From: Haplomitrium mnioides
Taxonomy: Eukaryota > Marchantiophyta > Haplomitriopsida > Calobryales
Assembly: GCA_049999725.1 (NCBI GenBank)
Contig: JBNGIS010017248.1
Coordinates: 1-47,603 of the forward strand
DNA: 47,603 bases
Direction: 5' to 3'
In this document: positions 34,501 to 43,799 of the stretch, piece by piece
How the letters are laid out: each line of letters opens with the position of its first letter
Position numbering within the stretch: the stretch's first letter is position 1
Program-made: the position numbers and the translations under genes
The notes under the pieces: model-generated
Told to the model about the DNA's origin: nothing
What the model saw: only the letters and a program-made list of their open reading frames with translations
Database searches by the model: none

Positions 34501-34829
34501 ATTTTGTAATTTGGGCATCGAAAATCATGATTTTCATACTAGTACTATTTGTTTGTAAAAAAATGTAATTATACATATCAAAATAGATCACTTTGAGTGC
34601 AAAATGTATTGAAGACGAATTTTATTATGAGTATTTGAACAATATTACATCTATAATTTCATCTTTCAAAAGCATGAGCATCAACAAACAAATAATATAG
34701 AAACATTTATACAACATTTGTTGTTAAATATTTTCAAAAAAGTTATTTGAAATTTTCATTAAAAAATTCAAAATTTATATGGAAAAAACCCTAAAGTGTT
34801 GGCATAAGAGGATTGTTGAAGCAAATATG

Positions 34830-34990
34830 TGAAAAGATTGTTGAAGCCTATGCCCGTATGGACAACTAAGGCCCAAGTATAAACACGCTTTGTTTGAAAG
34901 ATACTTGCTCTCAAGGACAACTACAACTAACTCGAGCTTGAATAACTGAAGCCCATGCCCACATAGACAACTAAAGCAATCCATGACTGT
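34830..34990. repeat. Short palindrome-core cluster inside the second element
   Basis: 'gcctatgcccgtatggacaa' and 'gcccatgcccacatagacaa' lie about 105 bp apart with degenerate copies between. The placement relative to the terminal repeat is like array 3 in the first element. Confidence 0.5.
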
Positions 34991-35246
34991 TGAGTAATCG
35001 GAAGCAAGGAATGCAAAAGGTCATCTAAGAATTTTGAAACAAAAAATAAAAAAGGAAAGTGAACGTCCATGCTAACATAGCTTCTTTGCTAATTTTCAAA
35101 AAAACCAAATCGTTTTGTTCAAAAACCATTTTACGCACCAAATTGAATCGTGATGAAAAACTTAAAATGGATCGGGAGTACAACAAGTTGAAACTTTAAC
35201 AAATAAAACTTTGTAAAGAAAATACTTCATCAATAAAACAATTTCT

Positions 35247-35735
35247 TCAAACAGATGTTATGGCTCTATCCTCTTTGGGAGGAATTGTCTTATCTGAATC
35301 CAGTGGCTGAGCATCTACAATTGCTAGGGAGTCTTGTCGAAACTTTCTTGTCCCAATAGCACCTGCAGTACTAGGAGGAATAGGTTTCTTTTGGTATGCA
35401 TACACTATCTGTGACTCTGTTACATCGAATGGCAAGGAAGCAATCATCAAAACTCTTTGAGGAATGTAGACAGACTGACGTTTATCATATTCCACAATGA
35501 TGCAGTTTCGCATCAGTTTTAGAGCACAGACAAGGCCTATGTTGGACCCAAAGCAAAGATCTAAGATCCAATCTTGCTCTGTTGACAAATGGTCAATAAA
35601 AAAATTTGTAAAGAGCCTGCAGCTTTTGATAAACATTCACAAGAGCATCATCTCCTGGATGTTTTAGTTTCACCAAAACTGTAAGACAACTAAAACTATT
35701 AGCCAGGTGTTAAGGTACTTCATGCAAAATTTTCA
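35247..35735 (-). pseudogene. Beta-class DNA methyltransferase-like gene, copy B, C-terminal exon part
   Basis: The frame ending at 35247 carries the SAM-binding signature expected at the C-terminus of a beta-class enzyme: F-F-I-D-H-L-S-T-E-Q-D-W-I-L-D-L-C-F-G-S, then G-L-V-C-A-L-K-L, then I-I-V-E-Y-D-K-R-Q. Compare the canonical V-L-D-P-F-x-G-S-G-T and the acidic E-x-D that contacts SAM ribose. The same sequence in copy A reads D-W-V-L-D-L-C-H-R-S. Upstream on the minus strand, homology with copy A runs to about 35735 and stops at a 4.7-kb insertion; the rest of the gene resumes at 40432. The segment 35637-35735 is broken by a stop. It lies 0.8 kb from a terminal repeat (34434). Confidence 0.65.
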
Positions 35736-36099
35736 AAAAATGCTTTCAATGTACATAAGTAGGGCTCAAGACATGTTGAGGAGTAAGTAAAAGTAAAAGG
35801 ATAGGGATAAAATTTAATAAAACTAACCTAATTGTTGAGGGCCAAGCCAAGCCCACTAATTTCCTAACTATCTAACTTGGAGGACAGCTTGCCCTGGGGG
35901 GGGTTAGCCCTGAACTAGGTCCGTCCAGGGGCAGAGAAAGGAATGCGGTGGCCATACACCCCTCTAGGGGGCTCCCTCTCGAAAGAGCAAAGGAGTGGGA
36001 GGTTTATATATTGCATCGATCGTCTGGGGAAGAACTTATGGGATATTGGGAGGGCACCTTCTGCTTGGATCAAGACCACAAATCAAGGATTTTGTAGGC

Positions 36100-37200
36100 T
36101 GGAAGAATCGCGCGCATGGGAGAAAGGGGCACTTCAAGCCGAGGAGCGGGCTGGATCGATCAGCACAGCTCAATCTGACGAGATCAATCAGCCACATTTG
36201 AATATCCAAAGGGATTGCAAAGGGAGTGAACAGGTAGGAGAGATCAAAGAATTCGCCAGAGGAGAGAAATTGTGAGCAAGAGGGAAAATTGAAGCACGGA
36301 GGTCAGGGAAGAGCATAAGCGAGTGTCTGGAGGGGAATATTGGATCGCTCAAGGGAGGATAGCGTTCCCACAGAAATTGTGGGTGAGGAGGAAATTGGAT
36401 TGTAAGGAGAGAGGAAAGGAATTGAAAGGGGCATGGCAGTTGGGATCGGAAGGCGCAGGGGGGAGATGAGTTGATCGCCAAAGGAAGGGTCAAGCCAGGA
36501 TGGAATTGCATGGAGGTTTTTGCCAGGGAATCAAATCGCGCAAATTGTGGTAGCATAGTTGAATCATGAATGGGAGCAGGTGTTGCAAGAAGACCAAGTC
36601 AGCAAAAGATCGACCCGGAAGCAGAAGTTGCGCAAGGGGACAATTTGATTTTGGACGAGGAATTCGCGTAGCCAGAGAGATCAGTCCAGAACAACCACTG
36701 TTGTAGAGAGACCGCACAAGAAGAGGATTTGGACAGGATTCGAAAGGAGAAGCTTGCCGCAGGAGAATTTCACGCAAGCAGAGGAGGAGCCGAATACAAC
36801 CAACATTGAAGGTGGGATTGATCCGAAGGGGAATCGTGCAAGGACCAATAGTAGAATTTGCATGAGAGGAAAGGGGATTGAATTGTGCATTACAGAGAGA
36901 AATTGAAAAGGAATCGAGGAGGAGAATTACCTGGGGGAGAGTCAATTGTGCAGCAAGGAGAGGTCGCTATAAGGAATTCGGAGTGAGGGCTCGATCTGAA
37001 GAGGCGGGAAATCGAGCAAGTGGAGGATTGCGAGAGGTCGCCAGAATTCGCCAAGGAGAATAGGGGCGGTTGTCTAGAGGAGAATTCGATCGCAAAGGTT
37101 GGAGAATTGTCAGGGAAGATTGAGGGGGCTGGAGGATCTCGCCAAAATCGGCAAAGGGGAGGATTGATTTGCAAGTAAATCGCGCAGAAGAGGGAGGTGG
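36100..37200. other. Purine-rich stretch within the insertion
   Basis: 'gaagaggaattg' and 'ggagagatcaa'-type words dominate. Long open frames exist on the minus strand (for example 36490-36945 and 36890-37300). Their peptides are P/S/L-rich low complexity, as expected from a G/A-biased opposite strand, and are not called as genes. Confidence 0.4.
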
Positions 37201-37239
37201 GGTTTGAAGGGATCGCAAGAGAAGAGTCGGGGTCAAGAA

Positions 37240-38010
37240 TTCCGTGGTGTCCGATCCGAAGAACGGATCGGAAACTAGCCTTCCTAAGTGGGGAGCCCAC
37301 TTAAGGTGGTTCCGATCCGCCTTCTGATGTGGGGCGGACTGGTTTAGAGGGTTTCTGAAGCAGGCTAATTAATTGGGCGAAAGGGTGACATGTTGAAGAT
37401 TCAGACGAAGAGAAGGAGATTTTGAAAGTTCGAATCAGACGTCATCCGAAAGTTCGAAATGAATCTGCAGTGTTCCTACAACAAACTTTTTCACAAGTCA
37501 GGTAAAATAGACTCCCTCAATGTTCTTACATCAAACTTTTCGATGCTTTAATGAAGAGAAGGAGCCGCTCATGGTTTCTATATCAAGAGTAGATGCTGTA
37601 ATGAAGATAAGATGTGGCTATACTTGAAGATCAAGGCACCAAAATAGTGACCTATCGACGGTCGGGATAGAAAGGGAAGAAGGTGCCGAAATAGGGATAC
37701 GTCAAAGAACCGGTTGAGAGGAACATGAGGGCGCCAAAATGGAGATACATCAATGATTCGCCAGAGGAAGAATGGAGAGGCCGAAAACGTGACTAATCGA
37801 TGGTCCAGCCAAAAAGAGAACCCAGTGTCGAAACAGGGATAAAGCGAAGGTCTGGCTGGAAAGGGGATGAAGAGCCGAAAAAGAGAGACAAATCATAGGT
37901 GGAGCCCACTTAAGGGGGTTCCGATCTGCCATCCGATGTGGAGCTCCCCAGTTAATATGGATCCGATTGACCTCCCTAAGTGGAGAGGCCACTTTACAGG
38001 GTTCCAAAGG
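37240..38010. repeat. Dispersed direct repeat 'ggagcccacttaagg..ggttccgatc'
   Basis: Copies lie at 37282-37335 and 37899-37945, and a truncated one at about 37970-38008 ('cctccctaagtggagaggcc'). All contain 'cctaagtgg' or 'gcccacttaagg' followed by 'ggttcc'. Confidence 0.7.
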
Positions 38011-38255
38011 AAGCTAACAAGGGTTGCTGAAACAAAGATATAGCACAATTTCAGTATAAGAGGAAAGAACGCTGAAATGGCGATGCATCACTGGCTCGGC
38101 AAAAAGAAACAAGCAAGGATCAATTGAAACAATGACGAGTCACATATCCAACCAAAGGGAGAACCAAAGATGCCGAAGAGGCAATATAGTGCACATCCAA
38201 CGGAGAAAGAAGCGGTGCCGAAAAGAGGATCTATCACCGATCCAATGGGGGCAAA
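37630..38255 (+). repeat. Imperfect tandem array, about 48-bp unit
   Basis: Successive units start 'gtgccgaaatagggatacgt', 'gcgccaaaatggagatacat', 'aggccgaaaacgtgactaat', 'gtgtcgaaacagggataaag' and 'gtgccgaaaagaggatctat'. Eight or more diverged copies occur; the repeat described above interrupts the array. Confidence 0.65.
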
Positions 38256-38419
38256 AGTGGAAGTCTTCATAGTTCTTATACAAAGGTTCAAGACCTTGCG
38301 GATGACGTGGCAGCCGAGAAAGTCAGCTGGTCAACGGACGGTCCGCCTACCCCTCTGCGGGGTGGCGTCGGACGGCGCCACAACGGAAATGTGGCGCTCA
38401 TGTGGGCCTTCGGGAATCT

Positions 38420-38685
38420 ATAGGAATATTAGAGATTCCTTGGGAATCTTGAGCTTTCAAGATTACGTGGCACCTTTACGGGATCTGGGAATCTACGAGA
38501 ATATTAGAGATTCCTCGAGAATCTTGAGCTTTGCGGATTCCGAGAAATCCAACGGGCTCCCTCGACGCGCCACGTGTCAGCTGTTCGACGTCCGATAAAT
38601 CTTACGAGATGGCGAGTCCGAAGAATCCAACGGGGTGCCCCATAGCGCCACGTGTCTGATACCTGGTATCCGAAGGATATCGCAG
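38420..38685 (+). promoter_or_regulatory. Two tandem duplications with paired G-box motifs
   Basis: First pair: 'gggaatctataggaatatta' (about 38409) and 'gggaatctacgagaatatta' (about 38484), both followed by 'gagattcc'. Second pair: 'aatccaacgggctccctcga' (about 38547) and 'aatccaacggggtgccccat' (about 38625), both leading to 'gcgccacgtgtc'. CACGTG lies at 38571-38576 and 38649-38654. G-boxes are classic plant bZIP/bHLH sites. A promoter or LTR U3 region is plausible, but no downstream gene was identified. Confidence 0.4.
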
Positions 38686-38699
38686 GTTGTCAAGCTAAA

Positions 38700-40430
38700 A
38701 CGAGGAAAAAACAAAAGAAAAAGGTATGTCCATTCAAACGACGATTGCCAAAGCTACAGAGGTCGGATTCGCGTAAAATTAGTCTTGTTGGGTAGAGAAT
38801 GACAAAACGCAGTTGTTGGCACCAATTTCAGGCTCTGAATTTGGAAGGAAACCCACCTGCAGGATGTGTGAAAAGGCATGATGCACCCCTCAGTCGTCAG
38901 ATAAGGGAAACATGGACTTTCAAGGAAGGGTGGGGATGAATCGTTGAGGCTAGAGGCAAAACCAGCGCGGGGATAGACTACCTCGCTCTGAAGCTACGGG
39001 GATGGATAATTTTGTGCAGAGAAAGCAGCAGGATACGGAGGAGAGAGTTCTTGTGAGACTTCTGGTGAAGTGGGTGTACTTGTGAAGGAAGGCCATCACA
39101 TGGTGGAGGTGGACTAAGGAGGTGCTAGGAATCGTTGAGCAGGAGGCTCTAGAGGCTCTGACTACTGAGGTGGACTCACATTTGAAGGCAAATCCGACAT
39201 TTGGAGGTGGACCAACACTCAGAGGAGAGGAGAATTCTTTCGGTTTGTATTTCGTGAGGGGTAGCTAATGGGGGGTCCTGGTGTCGTCTCAGCTTTAGTT
39301 TGTGCAAGAGAATCAGTCCCAGAAGCATTGGGAGCATGCTGCTGGTGGTATAATCTTGTGGACAAGGGAGAAGAGTGGCCACGTTAGTGCCTGCGCATTG
39401 CAAGGAAGATCCAGCCAATTCTCGGGTGGAGTGGGTGATCTAGCAGCTGGGAGGGCTGTCTTTCAGAGGTGGAAGTTAAATAAGACCTCTTCCAAGCCTG
39501 AGGAAGTAAATTCATGACTTCTTGCGAGGGAAGTTAAAAAACTATCTGGACAGGGTGTGTAAGTGGGGAGAGAGTGGCAGTGAGGGTGATGATTCTGGTG
39601 TTGTTGTGATTGCAGAGGTAGGATTCATAATTGGAACTCAGATTCTGACCTATTGTCTGAAACTTCAAATGGGCAGAGGATTGGTTGAGAAAGCTGAGGC
39701 AAGGTACAGGGGAGAATTCTGACTGGCTAAGGAGAAAACAAGGGCTACATTATCTACAATGCTGGTCATGCTGAAGTGTTGGGAATAATTGCTGTACAGA
39801 ATTGGAGGAAGTGATGTTAGGAGCATTACGAAGAGTGAATGATAGTTTTGCATGTGCCTAGGAAGGCTAATAAGTGGGGCTCCATGTTTTAAGTTGTAAT
39901 TTCCATTCTGTTGAGATAATAAAGCGGATAGCTCTGCTTGGCTGGGTGCTAGAGTAGCTGGCCCTGGTGATAGTTTAGTACTTGGCAGAGTGTTGAGTCT
40001 TGGTGGTGTAAGGACACAGCCTGTACAAGAAGGCTACAAGTCTATTACTGTGTAATAAGTGCATACACCCCTGTGTAAAGGAGGTGAAATTGAATATATG
40101 CAGCTGGATTTGCCTCAAGTAGAGTGTTGGATGTACTCTAGGATCAATTGACTTGTGGTTGCTGTGTGTGTGTGTGGTGGAGAAGAAGTCAAGTCGGTCT
40201 TGTGCTTGGTGGGGTTGAGAGTAGTGTGGAAATGCAAGGTGAGAGGTTCAAGATCGTTAAGATTTGAATTCACTAACGAGGGTGCTGGGGCCGTCTCATT
40301 AAAGAGCCCGGTTATTCTTTGTCACCCCTTTCCTCTGAAATAGCATCAATTGGGTGTTAAGAGAGGAGGCAGAGTCGTGAAAAAAACCACTACGTATTAT
40401 TTGCTAAGGTAAACTAGTTGCAGGAGTAGG
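38700..40430. other. Right part of the insertion, no recognised gene
   Basis: Open frames are short and carry no motif. 'aataaag' at 39919 and a run of 'gtgtgtgtgtgtgtgg' near 40161 are seen. The part around 39,000-39,500 reads as a broken frame with D-N-F-V-Q-R-K-Q-Q-D, family unknown. Confidence 0.35.
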
Positions 40431-41309
40431 CTGCAAATTAAAAAGCCTCATCTCCTCTTTCCTTCCTTTGTCTAGTAGCCCGCAATCCAATACTCATGGA
40501 CGTGTGAGATTCTAGGACCATCAGAATGATGAATGTTGCTTTTGTCCTTGTAATAAGAAAAACAAACAAACCAAACACCGTAAACAAAGTATAGGAAAAC
40601 TAAGCAAGATAAACTCCAAAAAATCAAAGAAGAACTTACCAAATGTTGTGGTCGATGGCACAAAAAACTTCCAAAAGGCATCCTTGATGATGCCAAATTG
40701 TTGCGACAAATGTATAATTACAAATGACCAAAAATCTGGTGTTGTAATTGCCGCAAAAGATGAAACCATGTCAAAATTGTCATCTTTGGAAAAAGGTTCA
40801 AAATCGTCATGCTAACATTCCTTAAGGTTGTAACCATAAGGAATATCTGCAATCTCCAAAGTGAAACACCTAGGTTTCACAAATCCCTTCAAGTGACGAG
40901 CATTGACCTCCCCGTGGACTCGGTAAAATGTCACATTGAGACCATCGACATAGGATATTAAGTCCTCATCCTCGTCTCTCACAACTCCATTATGTGAAAG
41001 AGATGCAACATCGCTTTGCTGCCTTGATTTCCACTCTCTAGCTTTTTGGCAATGAAGCAAAAAAGCTGGAGGATAGGAAATAAGTGTGGGGGTGTGGTCT
41101 TGATCTTCTAGGGCTTCTTCAACCCCTAATCTTTTTCGACCTTTGGCAACTGTAGTCAATTTTTTCACAAGTTGACGTTTGAATGTTTTGTCCCCTACAT
41201 ACAGCAAAAATGGAAAAAAAAATAAGAGGAGACAAAAAAAGAAATTTAAGACTAGAGAGAGAAAAGCAATTTGAATAAAGACCCCGGACTTCGACCTAAG
41301 ATGGACATT

Positions 41310-41690
41310 GAATTCCATGTTTGCATGGACTTCTTAGTCTATATGCGCATAGACTTAAAGTCCAAATGCGCATGGACGTTGCATTCCAAACGAGCTTGTA
41401 CTTGTAAGGCAAGTCGTGCCTAGACGTTCAAGTAATCTAGTGCCAAGAACTGGAAGTCTATGCAAGCATGGACCTCCAAGCCAAGCGCGCTTGGACTCTA
41501 AGGTCCAAATAGGGAAGGACTGTGCAATCCATGCGTGCATGGACTGCTAAGTCCTAGTGCGTAAGAACTGTGAAGTCCATGCGCGCATGGACTATGAAGT
41601 CAAGGCGCGCATAGACTGTGAAGTCAAGGTGCTTATAGACTGTGAAGTCCATGGGGGCATGGATTTCACAGTCCTTGCATGAAGGAACTC
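41310..41690. repeat. Palindrome-core array 7, inside intron 2 of copy B
   Basis: About ten units of roughly 30-35 bp, for example 'gtgaagtccatgcgcgcatg' and 'tgaagtcaaggcgcgcatag'. It includes the perfect 20-bp palindrome AGTCCATGCGCGCATGGACT at 41574-41593. It lies wholly in the inferred intron 41195-41778. Confidence 0.85.
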
Positions 41691-43264
41691 AAAACCTATT
41701 TTATCATAACCAAAGACAACTTAGCGTAAATTCACCGCAACTCCAAAGAAATAAATATACATTGAAAAAGAAACTTACCAAAAGCTTCTCAAAACTAGAA
41801 TAGAATGCAGCCATCTTCGACTCCTTAGTGTGGAGAGGGTACTCCTCTCTTGCTTCCTCCCAGCTGTTGCGGTAAACTTAGGAACAAAAATTTTTACCAT
41901 AACTACCAAAACTTTATGTCTCTCTACCTCCCAAGACATTTCATCCATTGAAAGCTTTCCAGCTTCCACGCGTTTCAAAACTGAAAATTTAACTTCGTCA
42001 AAAAGACCCTGAATGAACCTCCAAGGTGTCCACTTCATGTCCTCCATTCTAAGAGATTCCTTGGCCTTTGGCTTTTGGCTCTTAACAATATTTTTCTCCC
42101 ACATCAAAAATATGCTCTATTGTAGATCCAATAGCTCACCACTTTGAAAAGCAAGTTGGAACCAATTGTCCTGAGAAGTAACTGTCTTCTCAAATATGGA
42201 CTTGGGCTTGATCTTCAAGGTTTCCAGCACCAATTCTCTTTTCAATTTTAGGGATGACACCATCCCACTCTCCACAAATCTTTGATGCCAATATTCGACC
42301 TTTTGAATTGAGGTCATTTCAAGCTTGTACCTCTAGTCATAGTTGTCATCAATTGCAAAAATACGGGCCTCTGTTGGTGTAAAGCCCACGTACATATAGC
42401 AGTTGCAAAGCAAAAGTGCTGGATTCTTTGCTCTGTATTTTGTTATCAAAAGCTGCCCTGCTGCAGCACTGTGATTCCCTCTTGCAATCTCGTAGTGATA
42501 CTTGTCAGGGTTCCTAATATCAAACTTTGACTTGTCCTAGAACCCACACTTGGAGTCAATAACAAGGGTAAAGAAACTGTGCGCATATTTGTTTGTGAGC
42601 ATTCTCTGCACTAGAAGCTCAATAAAATCTTCATTTAGCCTTCTAATCTGGAAAAGTCTCCAGTTGTCTATTCCAAGTTTTGCCAAATTCAAGTTCTCCA
42701 GCTTAATAGTGATTTTTTTTTGCGAACTCTGCATTGCTAGATTGCAGAATCCTTCATTTTGTTTTTGTCTTCCTCAGACACTGTCTGAGGGTCCACTTGG
42801 AACCCCTTGTGGGATTGCCTTTTTGCTCTCGATGTTGGAACCCAAACTGGCTCCTGCTCTGATTCTTGCTCCGAGGTGTTTGGTGCTGAGAAACAACCTT
42901 GCTGGAGATTCGAAGGGGATTGGCTCCTCCTCAGTGGCTGGTATTGGAACATGCTTTTTCTTTTGGACCGCTTGTTTCTTCTTGTTGGGAGCCTCAGCTG
43001 GCTCCACCTCCTTTCTTTTTTTTTGGGCAGAAGGGGCTACCGTGTGAATTGAAAATGTAGTGGCCCTCGAATGCGGCACTAGTTGTTGAATATTAATGCC
43101 TTGCTTGGGCTTCATAATTTTGATGTGGATGGCCAACTTTATGAAATCTCTTTTGACACACTTCGCGTCTTTGTAGCCATCGACATAATCCTCCAAAAAC
43201 TGAGTAAATTGAAAAAACAAAAAACAAAAAATGATTAAACACTAGTACAAGTGTTCAGGGAAAG

Positions 43265-43395
43265 AATAAAAAACAATGTAGTCCAAGCGCGCACAAACTC
43301 CAATAACCATGCGGGCATGGACTCAAGACTCCATGCGCGCATGGACTCCGGGAGTCCCTGCGCGCATAAACATGGGAGTTCCGAGTTAGTAGAAA
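43265..43395. repeat. Palindrome-core array 8, inside intron 1 of copy B
   Basis: Four units: 'agtccaagcgcgcacaaact', 'aaccatgcgggcatggactc', 'actccatgcgcgcatggact' and 'agtccctgcgcgcataaaca'. It lies within the inferred intron 43200-43429. Confidence 0.85.
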
Positions 43396-43799
43396 ATGAA
43401 ACAAGTGACAAAGGGTTTTCAAAATTTACCTTGCCATCTTCCTTTGCCACCTAAAGATGCTTGACAAAAATGTCTCTCTCCTTAAACTCGGAAAAAGAAA
43501 ATCGTTTGCGATTTGCACTGTAAAGGGTAATTGCTTCTTTTGACTGCACAAGCAGCCCAATGTTGGTTTTTTTGCCTTCACGAATCATTGTGATTTGGAC
43601 CACAAGACCCAAATTGAGTTTCTCACCTTCACTAGCAAAAAGGTAAAGATGGTGATCAGGGTCTTTCAAGGAGCAATAATTAACAAGCCAATTCCACTCC
43701 AATTTTTCAGGCTCTAGAGCTTTGACAACAACCGAATATCTGTAAGGCTTCAGTTGAGTAAGTTTGGAAACATTTCCTTGAGATGCCATTTTCAAGATG

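Larger units (their letters stand above)
35740..40431. mobile_element. 4.7-kb GC-richer insertion inside methyltransferase copy B, type unknown
   Basis: Copy A has about 60 bp at the position where copy B has this block, so it is an insertion rather than an intron of the ancestral gene. Composition changes sharply: more G and C, with a purine-rich plus strand at 36,100-37,200. It contains direct and tandem repeats and G-box motifs but no recognisable gag, pol or transposase. 'AGTAGG' occurs near both borders (about 35759 and 40424) and might be a target duplication, but this is weak. A non-autonomous LTR element is possible; I could not pair LTRs. Confidence 0.5.
40432..43789 (-). pseudogene. 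Beta-class DNA methyltransferase-like gene, copy B, exons 1-4 (start)
   Basis: The start is M-A-S-Q-G-N-V-S-K-L at 43789. Exons: 43789-43430, 43199-41779, 41194-40639 and 40546 to the insertion; inferred introns of 230, 584 and 92 bp begin GT (GTAAAT, GTAAGT, GTAAGT) and end AG. Exon 2 holds a Lys-rich, probably nuclear-targeting linker (K-K-R-K and K-K-K-Q clusters). It continues with L-L-I-T-K-Y, E-A-R-I-F-A-I-D-D-N-Y-D and M-K-W-T-P-W-R-F. Exon 3 has motif IV as I-A-D-I-P-Y-G-Y-N-L (about 40855) and A-I-T-T-P-D-F-W-S-F-V-I-I-H. Exon 4 has G-P-R-I-S-H-V-H-E-Y-W-I-A-G-Y. Stops (43451, 42737, 42537, 42117, 40813, 40472) and several frameshifts kill it. The full family protein would be near 980 residues. 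Confidence 0.65.

Noticed and set aside
36188-37300. Several long minus-strand ORFs (up to 151 aa)
   Set aside because: P/S/L/F-rich low complexity mirrors the G/A-rich opposite strand; no motif, and overlapping frames are equally open.
42550-43047. Plus-strand 165-aa ORF opposite methyltransferase copy B
   Set aside because: It is the antisense of exon 2; the minus-strand reading is homologous to copy A and is the real signal.
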